A stretch of DNA of 64,000 nt from Bacillus thuringiensis (GCF_001182785.1 NZ_CP012099.1:3966501-4030500), one strand, 5' to 3'; counted from the stretch's first letter, positions 1-11,934 are shown. The notes: generated by a model not told the origin, from the letters alone. A program made the numbers and translations.

Positions 1-747
1 CATATCCCTTCACAATTCGGATACGACCTTCACGGATATTACATTCCTGCTGGTCATTCCAATAAGTTTATGGTTTTTTGCCACGGTGTAACTGTAAATA
101 AAATAAACTCTGTAAAATATGCAAACTTATTCTTAAAAAGGGGATATAATGTCCTCATTTACGATCATCGTCGTCATGGTAAAACTGGCGGAAAAACAAC
201 AAGCTATGGATACTATGAAAAGCATGATTTGAAATCCGTAGTTGACTGGCTAAAAAGCCGTTTTGGAACCAATATTACACTTGGTATTCATGGTGAATCT
301 ATGGGAGCTGCAACAATTCTTCAATACGCAGGACTTGTAGAAGATGGTGCTGATTTCTATATTGCAGATTGTCCTTTCTCTGATTTTCACGGACAATTAC
401 AGCACCGTTTAAAGGTTGAATTCCATTTACCAAAATGGCCTTTATTACCTTTAGCAAACGCATTTTTAAAAGTTCGTGACGGTTATACAATTCGTGAAGT
501 TTCACCAATCGACTGTATAAAAAACATTAACAATCCCGTTCTCTTTATTCATAGTAAAGATGACGACTATATTTTAGCTGATATGACAAAAGCGTTATAT
601 GAAGCGAAAGAAAATAATAAGCAACTTTATATTGCAGAACACGGTGCACACGCTTGCTCTTATAACGAAAATAAAGAAGAGTACGAAGCAGCCATCGATC
701 AATTTTTAAACACATATGTGAAAGAAACAAAAAACAGGCTTGCATAA
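1..747 (+). CDS. yqkD: Alpha/beta hydrolase, YqkD-like (5' truncated by window edge)
   Basis: The frame is open from base 1, so the N-terminus lies outside the window and 248 residues are visible. It has the alpha/beta-hydrolase fold signature: an oxyanion-type HGVT near visible residue 28, the nucleophile elbow GESMG with the serine near residue 100, and a late acid/histidine pair (SKDDDY, then EHGAHA near the C-terminus). Such proteins are serine esterases or peptidases; the substrate is unknown. The next gene, convergent, resembles yqkC, which neighbours yqkD in B. subtilis, supporting the YqkD label. Its stop codon lies in the loop of the shared terminator. Fold is certain; the precise name is from similarity and context. 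Confidence 0.85.
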   Translation, partial: HIPSQFGYDLHGYYIPAGHSNKFMVFCHGVTVNKINSVKYANLFLKRGYNVLIYDHRRHGKTGGKTTSYGYYEKHDLKSVVDWLKSRFGTNITLGIHGESMGAATILQYAGLVEDGADFYIADCPFSDFHGQLQHRLKVEFHLPKWPLLPLANAFLKVRDGYTIREVSPIDCIKNINNPVLFIHSKDDDYILADMTKALYEAKENNKQLYIAEHGAHACSYNENKEEYEAAIDQFLNTYVKETKNRLA

Positions 748-760
748 GCCTGTTTTTTTA
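728..760. terminator. Bidirectional terminator
   Basis: An 8-bp stem (AACAGGCT / AGCCTGTT) is flanked by A- and T-runs, so it works on both strands. It ends the hydrolase gene (whose TAA is in the loop) and the convergent small gene. Confidence 0.9.
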
Positions 761-1003
761 TTGCGCTAAAACGTCTGTAACTTGTTCCATATTTTCAGAA
801 ATCCATTGCATTGCATCATCTAACGTTGGAAATTCTGTCGTTTGAAATGTTACTTCATCTTGAAGTAACCAAACATCCTTTGCCTCTTGCCCTACACCTG
901 CAATGGACCAATGTAACAAACTATATGGATGATTATCATTCAAAAATGATGCCCACGTGCGCTCATTTGCAATGTTTCGTAATGTATGTAATTGTTTATC
1001 CAT
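758..1003 (-). CDS. yqkC: Small conserved protein, YqkC-like (DUF2552 type)
   Basis: An 81-residue acidic soluble protein without signal peptide or membrane segment. The central part (SLLHWSIAGVG, then a WLLQDEVTFQTTEFPTLDDA-like stretch) looks like a small sheet followed by a helix. I recall this as the DUF2552/YqkC family of Bacillaceae, function unknown; the convergent yqkD-like neighbour fits the B. subtilis order. The start is an ATG on the minus strand with a GAGATGG stretch just upstream. Family call is from memory and moderately sure. Confidence 0.7.
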   Translation of the reverse strand: MDKQLHTLRNIANERTWASFLNDNHPYSLLHWSIAGVGQEAKDVWLLQDEVTFQTTEFPTLDDAMQWISENMEQVTDVLAQ

Positions 1004-1083
1004 CTCTCGTCACCTTACTCTAGTCAGTTATGAAAACTATTATAACACTCTCTTCTTTCTCAAACAAAGTGCTCTTTTTTCCC

Positions 1084-1230
1084 CGCTATTTGCGGGCAGT
1101 AAAACTCCCACCTCAAAATTCGGCTGAAACAAAGAAGTTAGGTGGGAGATTAACTGCCCCTAAAAGCCCGATTGGTTCAACTAATAATTAGTGGGGGATG
1201 CCTCCCCCACTAATTAAAGTTTCACTTTAT
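1084..1230 (+). repeat. Structured intergenic repeat, copy 1
   Basis: The gap between the YqkC-like gene and the CDGSH gene holds two strong stem-loops. One pairs 1094-1113 with 1140-1159 (GGGCAGT and CTCCCACCT arms, small internal bulge). The other is a perfect 12-bp hairpin pairing 1187-1198 with 1203-1214 (ATTAGTGGGGGA). The 3' half (about 1150-1230, ending CCACTAATTAAAGTTTCACTTTA) recurs in diverged form at 16880-16976. It looks like one of the small interspersed repeats of the B. cereus group. Confidence 0.6.
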
Positions 1231-1291
1231 ATTGCCAAGCACTTCCCTTGATTATATGATGAAATTAAGCGTTTGGGAAGGAGGGATAACG

Positions 1292-1498
1292 TTGGCAAAA
1301 GTACAAATTAAAGTAAATGATAATGGCTCTTTTCGCGTTACAGGGGACGTGGAATTAGTCGACTCACAAGGGAATGTATTCCCAGCAAAACCGGCATTTT
1401 CTTTATGCCGTTGTGGCTTATCAAAAAATATGCCTTATTGCGACGCTTCGCATAAAGGTAAATTCGAGTCCGTTGTTAGAGCACCAGAGGCAGAATAA
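1292..1498 (+). CDS. CDGSH iron-sulfur domain protein
   Basis: A 68-residue protein with one CDGSH-type zinc finger. The signature CRCGLSKNMPYCDASHKG near residues 38-55 supplies the three Cys and one His that in this family hold a redox-active [2Fe-2S] cluster. Bacterial members are small cytosolic electron-transfer or Fe-S carriers; no specific partner can be read here. The start is set at TTG 1292 because a strong AAGGAGGG box lies 7 to 8 bases upstream. An in-frame ATG further upstream (1232) would add about 20 residues overlapping that box and is rejected. It stands alone downstream of the structured repeat. Confidence 0.88.
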   Translation: MAKVQIKVNDNGSFRVTGDVELVDSQGNVFPAKPAFSLCRCGLSKNMPYCDASHKGKFESVVRAPEAE

Positions 1499-1645
1499 TT
1501 TTACATGTGACATGCACATTTTTTTGTGCATGTTTTTTCTTTTTAGCAACTCCGTTATATCCCTTCTCCTTACAACATTTCTAATACTTTTATTTCCATT
1601 CCAGCCTGCATATATTTTCACACAATTCTTCACATTCGAATATTT

Positions 1646-1678
1646 TTTACTAGCCTTTTATTTTTTTTGTGCTATAAT
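1646..1678 (+). promoter_or_regulatory. Extended -10 promoter of the riboflavin operon
   Basis: TGCTATAAT at 1670-1678 is a perfect extended -10 (TG-N-TATAAT), ending 12 bases before the FMN aptamer. No good -35 is seen at 17 bp, which suits an extended -10 promoter. Confidence 0.7.
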
Positions 1679-1688
1679 TTGAGCAAAC

Positions 1689-1830
1689 AGCATCCTTCGG
1701 GGTCGGGTGAAATTCCCAACCGGCGGTGATGAAGTGAAAACTTCTAAGTCCGTGACCCGTTTTCAACTCGAAAACGGTGGATCTAGTGAAACTCTAGGGC
1801 CGACAGTATAGTCTGGATGGGAGAAGGATA
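1689..1830 (+). ncRNA. FMN riboswitch (RFN element)
   Basis: The conserved RFN blocks occur in order: GGGGTCGGGTGAAATTCCCA, CCGGCGGTGATG, AAGTCCGTGACCCG, GGTGGATCTAGTGAAACTCT, AGGGCCGACAGT and ATAGTCTGGATGGGAGAAGG. P1 forms between ATCCTTC (about 1692-1698) and GAAGGAT (1823-1829). FMN binding is expected to favour the terminator at 2079-2119 and switch off ribD-E-BA-H. Confidence 0.97.
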
Positions 1831-2078
1831 TGTTTCTAGTTTTTTATATAGTGAATACACTTTTATTTCAGTATGCATATTTTTAAAGATTCATTTTGAT
1901 TCTTTATATATGTTTAATTTTCTATACTTATTTTTTATACTGAAATAAAAAGAGACAACTAGCGTTTAAAAATTCGATATTTTGCTAGGTTTTTTCCTTA
2001 TGCAGAAATATCAATTATCGTTAGGTTTCTTTCCTATGCTTTCGTATTCAAACTATATTTCTAGAAATCACGTCTCCC
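1831..2078 (+). promoter_or_regulatory. Long expression platform of the FMN riboswitch
   Basis: About 250 bases separate the aptamer from the terminator. They hold a 14-bp inverted repeat (TTTTATTTCAGTAT at 1861-1874 against ATACTGAAATAAAA at 1937-1950) and an imperfect 20-base direct repeat (1983-2002 and 2020-2039). TCTCCCA at 2073-2079 can pair with TGGGAGA at 1818-1824 in the 3' strand of the aptamer, a plausible antiterminator. No gene is supported here. Confidence 0.55.
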
Positions 2079-2119
2079 AAACCCCAAGGATATTAAATCC
2101 TTGGGGTTTTTTGATTTTT
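2079..2119 (+). terminator. Riboswitch-controlled terminator upstream of ribD
   Basis: AAACCCCAAGGAT / ATCCTTGGGGTTT hairpin followed by a T-run, ending about 20 bases before the ribD start. It is the natural off-state structure of the FMN riboswitch. Confidence 0.9.
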
Positions 2120-2137
2120 TTAGGAGAGGTGAAGAAA

Positions 2138-3250
2138 ATGACAGATCAAGAATATATGAGGATTGCCCTGCTGTTAGCAGAAGGAACATCAGGACAAACA
2201 AGTCCAAATCCTATGGTTGGTGCTGTTGTTGTAAAAGATGGAAACATCGTTGGTATGGGGGCTCATTTACGAGCTGGTGAAGAACACGCAGAAGTTCATG
2301 CCCTTCAAATGGCTGGTCAGAACGCCAAAGACGCTACCGTTTATGTAACACTGGAACCGTGTAGCCACTTTGGAAAAACACCACCTTGTTGTGAATTGCT
2401 CATCGAAAAAGGAGTTAAGCGTGTTGTAATTGCTACTCTCGATTGTAATCCGCTCGTTTCTGGTAATGGAAAAAGAAGATTAGAGGAAGCTAGAATTGAA
2501 GTAACTACCGGTGTTCTTGAAGCAGAAGCAGTTTTATTAAATCGCTACTTTTTTCACTACATGAAAACGAAACGCCCTTTTGTAACAATAAAAACAGCGA
2601 TGAGCTTAGATGGAAAAACAGCAACTGTAACTGGTGAAAGTAAGTGGATTACAGGTGAAGAAGCACGTGCTGATGTTCACCAATATCGCCATACACATGA
2701 TGCAATTCTTGTTGGAGTAAATACAGTTATAGCTGATAACCCACATTTAACAACAAGAATTCCAAATGGTGGGAAACACCCTATTCGCGTTGTTTTAGAT
2801 ACCCATTTACGAACACCACCATCTTCTCATGTCATAACAGATGGTTTAGCACCGACATGGATTATTGTCGGTAAGGATGTAAAGAAAGAGAAGATATCTT
2901 CTTATGAATCTAAAAATATAGCTATATTCCAAATGGAAACGAAGCATATAGAAATTGAGGACCTTCTTTCCTTTCTTGGAGAAAAACAAATTCTTTCTCT
3001 ATTCGTTGAAGGTGGCCAATCGATTCATGCAAGTTTCTTAAAAACAAACAATTTTAATGAAATTGTAACCTATATAAGCCCGAAATTAATTGGTGGGAAA
3101 GATGCTCCTACTTTATTTGGAGGAAATGGTTTTTCAAAATTACAAGATGCGCTTTCCTTGAAAATTCAAGAGATGAAACAAATTGGTGATGATATAAAAA
3201 TTGTTGCGAATGCCCGAAACGAGGTGACGGAATGTTTACAGGAATTGTAG
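2138..3250 (+). CDS. ribD: Bifunctional riboflavin deaminase/reductase RibD
   Basis: A 370-residue two-domain enzyme for two consecutive steps of riboflavin synthesis. It deaminates the diaminopyrimidinone ribosyl phosphate from GTP cyclohydrolase II, then reduces the ribosyl side chain with NADPH. The N-terminal deaminase (about 1-145) has the zinc motif HAE at 50-52 and PCSHFGKTPPCC with Cys75 and Cys84. The C-terminal reductase starts near residue 147 (RPFVTIKTAMSLDGKTA). ATG 2138 is preceded by AGGAGAGGTGAAG. A longer reading from 1982 would run through the terminator and is rejected. First gene of the rib operon; its end overlaps ribE by 19 bases. Confidence 0.97.
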   Translation: MTDQEYMRIALLLAEGTSGQTSPNPMVGAVVVKDGNIVGMGAHLRAGEEHAEVHALQMAGQNAKDATVYVTLEPCSHFGKTPPCCELLIEKGVKRVVIATLDCNPLVSGNGKRRLEEARIEVTTGVLEAEAVLLNRYFFHYMKTKRPFVTIKTAMSLDGKTATVTGESKWITGEEARADVHQYRHTHDAILVGVNTVIADNPHLTTRIPNGGKHPIRVVLDTHLRTPPSSHVITDGLAPTWIIVGKDVKKEKISSYESKNIAIFQMETKHIEIEDLLSFLGEKQILSLFVEGGQSIHASFLKTNNFNEIVTYISPKLIGGKDAPTLFGGNGFSKLQDALSLKIQEMKQIGDDIKIVANARNEVTECLQEL

Positions 3251-3876
3251 ACGAATTAGGAACGATAGCAAACATGCAACAAAGCGGAGAAGCGATGAAA
3301 TTAACGATTCATGCAAAGAAAATTTTATCAGATATTCACTTAGGTGATAGTATCGCGGTGAACGGTATTTGCTTAACTGTAACAAGCTTTACAACTAATT
3401 CATTTACAGTTGATGCAATGCCTGAAACGATGCAGTCGACATCACTTCGCATGCTTAAACCCCACTCTAAAGTAAATTTAGAGCGAGCAATGGCTGCAAA
3501 CGGACGATTCGGTGGACATTTCGTTTCAGGACATATTGATGGCATCGGAACGATTTTAAATAAAAAACAACATTACAATGCCGTCTATTACAAAATAGCA
3601 ATTTCTGATGAACTGCTGCGCTATTGTTTGCATAAAGGATCCATTGCTGTTGATGGAACGAGTTTAACGATATTTGATATAGACGAATCTTCCATAACGA
3701 TTTCACTCATCCCGCACACAGTAAGCGAATCTGTCATTGGAGAAAAAAATGCCGGAGATATCGTAAACATTGAGTGTGACATGATTGGTAAATATATCGA
3801 ACGCTTTATTACTAAACCTACAAAACGAGTAGGTTCAATGACTGAAAGCTTTTTACAAGAAAATGGATTTCTATAA
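3232..3876 (+). CDS. ribE: Riboflavin synthase alpha chain
   Basis: A 214-residue lumazine dismutase that makes riboflavin from two 6,7-dimethyl-8-ribityllumazine molecules. It shows the two tandem lumazine-binding barrels expected. The first begins with MFTGIVDELGTI and contains the GDSIAVNGICLTV stretch; the second begins near GHIDGIGTI and repeats it as KGSIAVDGTSLTI. Length matches the family. The start lies inside the end of ribD (19-base overlap, with AACGAGGTGACGGA just upstream as ribosome site), so translation is probably coupled. ribBA follows after 12 bases. Confidence 0.97.
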   Translation: MFTGIVDELGTIANMQQSGEAMKLTIHAKKILSDIHLGDSIAVNGICLTVTSFTTNSFTVDAMPETMQSTSLRMLKPHSKVNLERAMAANGRFGGHFVSGHIDGIGTILNKKQHYNAVYYKIAISDELLRYCLHKGSIAVDGTSLTIFDIDESSITISLIPHTVSESVIGEKNAGDIVNIECDMIGKYIERFITKPTKRVGSMTESFLQENGFL

Positions 3877-3888
3877 GGGGGAAGCACA

Positions 3889-5082
3889 ATGTTTCATCGT
3901 ATTGAAGAAGCTCTAGAAGATTTAAAACAAGGTAAAGTCGTTATCGTATGTGATGATGAAAACCGAGAAAATGAAGGCGATTTTATTGCTTTAGCAGAGT
4001 ACATTACACCAGAAACAATTAATTTTATGATTACACATGGCCGTGGTCTCGTTTGTGTACCGATTACAGCAGGGTACGCAGAACGTCTACAATTAGAACC
4101 AATGGTATCTCATAATACAGATTCACATCATACTGCGTTTACAGTGAGCATTGACCATGTTTCTACAACAACAGGGATTAGCGCTCACGAACGTGCAACT
4201 ACGATACAAGAATTGTTAAACCCCGCATCAAAAGGCGCTGATTTCAATCGACCTGGACATATCTTTCCATTAATTGCGAAAGAAGGCGGTGTCCTGCGTC
4301 GTGCAGGTCATACAGAAGCTGCTGTTGATTTAGCGAAGCTATGCGGTGCCGAACCAGCTGGAGTTATTTGCGAGATTATAAATGAGGACGGCACGATGGC
4401 ACGTGTAACTGATTTAATAGAATGCGCAAAACAATTTGATATAAAAATGATTACAATAGAAGATTTAATTGCTTACCGCCGCCATCATGAAACACTTGTG
4501 ATGAGAGAGGTGGAAATTACATTACCTACAGATTTCGGTACTTTCCACGCAATTGGCTATTCTAACTCATTAGATACGAAAGAACATATCGCACTTGTAA
4601 AAGGTGATATTTCAATAGGTGAACCGGTACTTGTGCGTGTTCATTCTGAATGCTTAACAGGAGATGTATTCGGTTCACATCGCTGCGATTGCGGACCACA
4701 ACTCCATGCAGCACTTGCTCAAATTGAGCGTGAAGGAAAAGGTGTTCTTCTTTATATGAGACAAGAAGGAAGAGGCATTGGGCTTCTTAATAAGCTTCGT
4801 GCTTATAAATTACAAGAAGAAGGATTCGATACTGTAGAAGCAAATGAAGAACTCGGCTTCCCTGCTGATCTTCGTGATTACGGTATCGGTGCACAAATAT
4901 TAAAAGATTTAGGTTTACAAAGTTTACGATTATTAACGAATAACCCAAGAAAAATTGCTGGCTTACAAGGTTACGATTTAGAAGTAGTCGAGCGTGTACC
5001 GTTGCAAATGCCAGCAAAAGAAGAGAATAAATCGTATTTACAAACGAAAGTAAACAAATTAGGACACTTACTAAACTTATAA
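3889..5082 (+). CDS. ribBA: Bifunctional DHBP synthase / GTP cyclohydrolase II
   Basis: A 397-residue fusion supplying both branches of riboflavin synthesis. The N-terminal half (about 1-200) is 3,4-dihydroxy-2-butanone 4-phosphate synthase with [10 protein letters not shown] and the [11 protein letters not shown] region. The C-terminal half is GTP cyclohydrolase II, with the zinc cysteines in [16 protein letters not shown] and the catalytic [22 protein letters not shown] box precedes ATG. Third gene of the operon, 12 bases after ribE and 18 before ribH. Confidence 0.97.
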   Translation: MFHRIEEALEDLKQGKVVIVCDDENRENEGDFIALAEYITPETINFMITHGRGLVCVPITAGYAERLQLEPMVSHNTDSHHTAFTVSIDHVSTTTGISAHERATTIQELLNPASKGADFNRPGHIFPLIAKEGGVLRRAGHTEAAVDLAKLCGAEPAGVICEIINEDGTMARVTDLIECAKQFDIKMITIEDLIAYRRHHETLVMREVEITLPTDFGTFHAIGYSNSLDTKEHIALVKGDISIGEPVLVRVHSECLTGDVFGSHRCDCGPQLHAALAQIEREGKGVLLYMRQEGRGIGLLNKLRAYKLQEEGFDTVEANEELGFPADLRDYGIGAQILKDLGLQSLRLLTNNPRKIAGLQGYDLEVVERVPLQMPAKEENKSYLQTKVNKLGHLLNL

Positions 5083-5100
5083 TTAAAGGAGAGATTTATT

Positions 5101-5562
5101 ATGGTATTCGAAGGTCATTTAGTTGGTACAGGATTAAAAGTTGGAGTTGTTGTTGGACGTTTTAACGAATTTATTACAAGTAAGTTACTTGGCGGCGCTT
5201 TAGACGGATTAAAGCGTCACGGTGTAGAAGAAAATGATATTGATGTTGCTTGGGTTCCTGGTGCATTTGAAATTCCTTTAATCGCTAAAAAGATGGCTAG
5301 TAGCGGAAAGTATGATGCGGTTATTACATTAGGTACTGTAATCCGAGGTGCTACAACTCACTACGATTACGTTTGTAATGAAGTAGCAAAAGGTGTTGCG
5401 TCTTTATCACTACAAATGGACATCCCAGTTATTTTCGGCGTATTAACGACAGAAACAATTGAACAAGCGATTGAACGCGCAGGTACGAAAGCTGGTAATA
5501 AAGGATATGAATCAGCTGTTGCTGCAATTGAAATGGCTCACTTATCAAAACAATGGGCATAA
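5101..5562 (+). CDS. ribH: 6,7-dimethyl-8-ribityllumazine synthase
   Basis: A 153-residue lumazine synthase that condenses the pyrimidine and butanone branch products and in Bacillus forms an icosahedral shell around riboflavin synthase. Family motifs: [32 protein letters not shown] and [20 protein letters not shown] lies upstream of the ATG. Last gene of the rib operon, directly followed by a terminator. Confidence 0.97.
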   Translation: MVFEGHLVGTGLKVGVVVGRFNEFITSKLLGGALDGLKRHGVEENDIDVAWVPGAFEIPLIAKKMASSGKYDAVITLGTVIRGATTHYDYVCNEVAKGVASLSLQMDIPVIFGVLTTETIEQAIERAGTKAGNKGYESAVAAIEMAHLSKQWA

Positions 5563-5590
5563 AAAAAGAGGCTGCGGCCTCTTTTTATTT
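5562..5590. terminator. Bidirectional terminator after ribH
   Basis: AAAAAGAGGC TGCG GCCTCTTTTT: a 10-bp stem with an A-run before and T-run after. It ends the rib operon and overlaps the 3' end of the convergent small exported-protein gene. Confidence 0.9.
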
Positions 5591-5905
5591 TTTCACCTTT
5601 TTTTGTACATCTTTTATTAATTCATTCATCGTTTTTCCTTCTGTTTTTATATGAAGAGCTTGTGCTGTTCTCCATACATTCTCTCTTTTTTTCGCTTCTT
5701 CTATAATAATAATTTCTTTTCTAACTTCCTTTAAATCTTTTCCTTCCGTTTTCAATCCAAAATGTTCAGCTTTCGTTCGAAAGTGTTGTTCGATTCTTTG
5801 TTGCATCTCTTTTTGTTCAGGATTTTCAGCAGCCTTAACTGGATCAGAACTTATTGCTTTTATTAAAATTAAACAAGTCATAATCGCTAATATGTATTTG
5901 TACAT
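5585..5905 (-). CDS. Small exported protein with duplicated TEGK motif (A)
   Basis: A 106-residue lysine/glutamate-rich protein with an N-terminal hydrophobic signal (YILAIMTCLILIKAISS), likely exported or tethered. The rest is predicted helical and holds two copies of a motif of about 24 residues, AEHFGLKTEGKDLKEVRKEI and AQALHIKTEGKTMNELIKDV. A second protein at 11992-12348 carries the same duplication, so the two are paralogues on either side of the biotin operon. The helix-turn-helix look of the motif recalls SAP/HeH-like folds, which is only a guess. GGAGGATTT precedes the ATG. Function unknown. Confidence 0.75.
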   Translation of the reverse strand: MYKYILAIMTCLILIKAISSDPVKAAENPEQKEMQQRIEQHFRTKAEHFGLKTEGKDLKEVRKEIIIIEEAKKRENVWRTAQALHIKTEGKTMNELIKDVQKKVKK

Positions 5906-6045
5906 GTAAAATCCTCCAACCCAATATAAATTACATATTTACTATGTACAACTAAGGCTTGGAAAATTCGTCCACAAAAATTCTTTTTTTCGTTCAAAAA
6001 CCAATAGTAACAGGCGTCCGCAACTATTTATTACATTTTATTTAC

Positions 6046-6080
6046 AAAAAAAGCAAACCCTTTTACAAGTTTGCTTTTTC
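6046..6080 (-). terminator. Terminator of the biotin operon
   Basis: On the minus strand AAGCAAAC and GTTTGCTT form an 8-bp stem followed by a T-run, immediately downstream of bioB. Confidence 0.88.
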
Positions 6081-6087
6081 ATCTATC

Positions 6088-7086
6088 TTATAATGCACAC
6101 TCTTCAATCTCAAATCCTAAATCTGCAATCATACCCCAGTCTGCAGTCGGCTCTTGTCCAGCTGTCGTTAAGTAGTCCCCGACAAAAATAGAATTTGCTG
6201 CAAATAAACCGATTGGCTGTACAGAACGTAAATTGATTTCACGTCCTCCTGAAATACGAATTTCTTTTGTTGGGTTTACAAAACGCATCATTGCCAGTAC
6301 TTTTAAACATTCTACTGGCGTTAACTCTTTTTGCCCTTCAAGAGGTGTTCCCTTTACAGCAACAAGGAAATTACAAGGGATAGAATCTGCATCTATACGT
6401 TGTAATTCAAATGCAATTTCAGCACGCTCTTCAATTGTTTCTCCCATGCCAAAAATCGCTCCAGAGCATGGAGAAATGCCCGCTTGTTTCGCTTTTTGAA
6501 CTGTATCAACACGATCATCATACGTATGAGTTGAACAAATACTATCGTAATTATTTTCATGTGTATTTAAGTTGTGGTTATAACGATGCACGCCCGCTTC
6601 CGCTAAACGTCCTGCTTGATCTTCATTTAAGAAACCTAAACAACAACAAATCTTCAAATCTGTCGTTTCACGAATTTCCTTAACTGCTCCAATTACGTGA
6701 TTTACCTCTTTATCCGTCGGACGACGACCAGATGCTACAATACAATATGTACCTGCTTTACGGCGTATTGCTTCATGTGCCCCTTCTACAATCTTCTCCT
6801 GCGTTAACCATGCATATTTATCAATCGGCGCTTCTGAAATAATAGACTGTGAGCAATATCCACAATCTTCAGGACATAATCCAGATTTCGTATTAATAAT
6901 CATATTCAATTTTACTTTCTTACCAAAGTGATGATGGCGAATAATGTAAGCTGCATTCATAATTTCTAAAACTTCTGTATCATCAGCTTCTAATATCGCT
7001 ATCGCATCTTCTTTCGTAATCATCTTCTCTTCCACTACGTCGTATGCAATTTTTTTCCAATCCCTTTTTGTTTGTACTTGTTTCAT
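6088..7086 (-). CDS. bioB: Biotin synthase
   Basis: A 332-residue radical SAM enzyme that inserts sulfur into dethiobiotin. The radical SAM cluster motif CPEDCGYCSQS (CxxxCxxC) lies near residue 72. The second-cluster cysteines are seen in KICCCLGFLNEDQ and SPCSGAIFGMGE, and the conserved arginine in IRISGGREINLR. Last gene of bioA-D-F-H-C-B, one base after bioC, with GAGGGGAAGAG as ribosome site inside the bioC end. The length is typical of Bacillus BioB. Confidence 0.97.
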   Translation of the reverse strand: MKQVQTKRDWKKIAYDVVEEKMITKEDAIAILEADDTEVLEIMNAAYIIRHHHFGKKVKLNMIINTKSGLCPEDCGYCSQSIISEAPIDKYAWLTQEKIVEGAHEAIRRKAGTYCIVASGRRPTDKEVNHVIGAVKEIRETTDLKICCCLGFLNEDQAGRLAEAGVHRYNHNLNTHENNYDSICSTHTYDDRVDTVQKAKQAGISPCSGAIFGMGETIEERAEIAFELQRIDADSIPCNFLVAVKGTPLEGQKELTPVECLKVLAMMRFVNPTKEIRISGGREINLRSVQPIGLFAANSIFVGDYLTTAGQEPTADWGMIADLGFEIEECAL

Positions 7087-7087
7087 T

Positions 7088-7897
7088 TCATCTCTTCCCC
7101 TCTTTTGTTATATGCATAAATAAAGCATGATACGTTGCCATTATCCCTTCATTTCCCGTGAAGTCTCTTTCGTATATGCGCAGCATCGCACGAAAGAGTG
7201 AGGGACTTTGACAATATGATCCTTCATTGCTATTAGTCGCTCCTACTTTTCGAATAGAATGCAGAAACTCCTTAACTTCTGTAAAACTCTCTATGTAACA
7301 TGTTTCAGAAACATGCACATCCCCTGTTTCTATCTTGCATATATGAAGCAACTGATCTTTTGAATAAAAACGTTGACCAATCGATGTTTCATTTTTTATA
7401 TTTCTTTCTTCTTTCGCACGTTGGAACGAAGTATGCAATTCTTGAAATGTTTCATGTCCAAACGTTGAAAAGAGTAATATCCCATCTATAGACAAATGAT
7501 GAAATAAATTTCTTAACACTTGTTGTAAATTATTTAACCATTGAAATGTAGCATTTGAAATAATGACATCATATGATTCTTCTAATCGTAATCGCTCAAT
7601 ATCTTCACAGTGAAACGTTACATTTTTTACATTTTGTCTAGTTTGCGCAATCGCAATCATACTTTCAGCAAAATCAACTGCTGTAATATGTGCTTTCGGA
7701 AATAACTTTGATAATTGCTCTGTTACATACCCCGTCCCGCACCCCAGTTCTAAAATACGTATCGATGCCGTTTCACTATATCGTTCCTTTAAGATTGAAA
7801 GTAATGAATGTGCCATCTTTTTTTGTACATTTGCATATCGATCGTAAGATACGGCTGCCCCATTAAACCGTTTTTGTAGTAACGTTTTGTTGATCAT
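7088..7897 (-). CDS. bioC: Malonyl-ACP O-methyltransferase BioC
   Basis: A 269-residue SAM-dependent methyltransferase. Motif I is ILELGCGTGYVTEQL near residue 49, followed by the acidic VDFAESM strand and the post-II region DVIISNATFQWL. BioC methylates malonyl-ACP so that fatty-acid synthesis can build pimeloyl-ACP methyl ester. It sits between bioH and bioB and overlaps bioH by 35 bases, implying coupled translation. The BioC-BioH pair means this organism makes pimelate by the E. coli-type route, not the BioI/BioW route of B. subtilis. Confidence 0.93.
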   Translation of the reverse strand: MINKTLLQKRFNGAAVSYDRYANVQKKMAHSLLSILKERYSETASIRILELGCGTGYVTEQLSKLFPKAHITAVDFAESMIAIAQTRQNVKNVTFHCEDIERLRLEESYDVIISNATFQWLNNLQQVLRNLFHHLSIDGILLFSTFGHETFQELHTSFQRAKEERNIKNETSIGQRFYSKDQLLHICKIETGDVHVSETCYIESFTEVKEFLHSIRKVGATNSNEGSYCQSPSLFRAMLRIYERDFTGNEGIMATYHALFMHITKEGKR

Positions 7898-8599
7898 GTC
7901 GTATCCCCTCTACAAATTGAATTATCTCATTTACACAATATTCAAAATTCGTTACACATAACGCATGCCCTGCTTCACTTACTACTTTCAGCTCGCTACT
8001 GCTATTCTCCGTCATACTACGTGCCGCAGACAATGGGCATATTACATCCTGTTCTCCGTGAATAAGTAGTATAGGTACTTTAATTTCTTTTAGTTCTTCT
8101 CTCATATCTGTTTCTATTAAATAATCCAAACCTAGTTGTAAAGACTGAATAGAATCACCTTTAAAACGGTCTACAATGTCTTCAAAGTTTTTATTCTCTT
8201 TTAGCTCATCTTTCGTAAACATATTTTCATAAAACCGCTTGAGCGTATCTTCTTTCCTTCTCGCCAAATTCCTTTTCAGCCGCTCTACATGCAAAGCATT
8301 CCATCCGTTACTGTAATCGCTCGTATTTGTAAATTTAGCAGTACCACCAATTAATACGATGCCTTTTGCCTTAATCTTTTTATAAGCTTCAACTGCTGCT
8401 AACGCTCCTAGTGACCATCCAACTAAAATTACGTTGTCATTATGCGCTACATCTATAATTCGTTCCGCAAATTCACTTCGTTCGTTCACATTACGCCAAT
8501 CTATGCATTGAACAGAATATCCTTTAAAATACGGAAGTACTAAATCCCAAATATTCTCTTCCATTCCCCATCCGGGGATAAAAATAATCTTTAGCTCTT

Positions 8600-8603
<4 letters not shown>
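7863..8603 (-). CDS. bioH: Pimeloyl-ACP methyl ester esterase-like hydrolase (BioH role)
   Basis: A 246-residue alpha/beta hydrolase. It opens with the oxyanion-loop [13 protein letters not shown], has the nucleophile elbow GWSLGALAA near residue 82, an acid in [10 protein letters not shown] and the catalytic His in SEAGHALCV. Between bioF and bioC, with a 4-base overlap with bioF and a 35-base overlap with bioC. The family includes BioH, which removes the methyl group from pimeloyl-ACP methyl ester, and the operon position makes that role very likely. The name is by context more than by sequence identity. Confidence 0.85.
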
Positions 8604-11869
<3,266 letters not shown>

Positions 11870-11882
11870 AATTGCCACCCCT

Positions 11883-11915
11883 AATGTTAACTTGTTTATA
11901 AATATAGTTAACATT
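11883..11915 (-). promoter_or_regulatory. BirA operator of the biotin operon
   Basis: AATGTTAAC - 15 bases - GTTAACATT is a perfect inverted repeat matching the BirA box WTGTTAAC-N14-16-GTTAACAW. It overlaps the -10 region and transcription start of the bioA promoter, so biotinyl-AMP-bound BirA should block the whole operon. Confidence 0.95.
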
Positions 11916-11934
11916 AAATCCGAATGACTGTCAA
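11906..11934 (-). promoter_or_regulatory. bioA promoter
   Basis: On the minus strand TTGACA (11929-11934) and TTAACT (11906-11911) are separated by 17 bp. The -10 is weak but lies within the left half of the BirA box, the expected arrangement for repression. Confidence 0.7.

Noticed and set aside
1081..1230. Factor-independent terminator for an upstream gene
   Set aside because: The hairpins lack T-runs and the similarity to 16880-16976 points to an interspersed repeat.
1982..2137. N-terminal extension of ribD in the same frame
   Set aside because: It runs through the riboswitch terminator; the good ribosome site is at 2121-2130 before ATG 2138.
11870..11914. Longer BioA start at ATG 11914
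   Set aside because: This ATG is part of the BirA operator (ATGTTAAC) and would lie at or upstream of the transcription start; GTG 11869 has a proper ribosome site.
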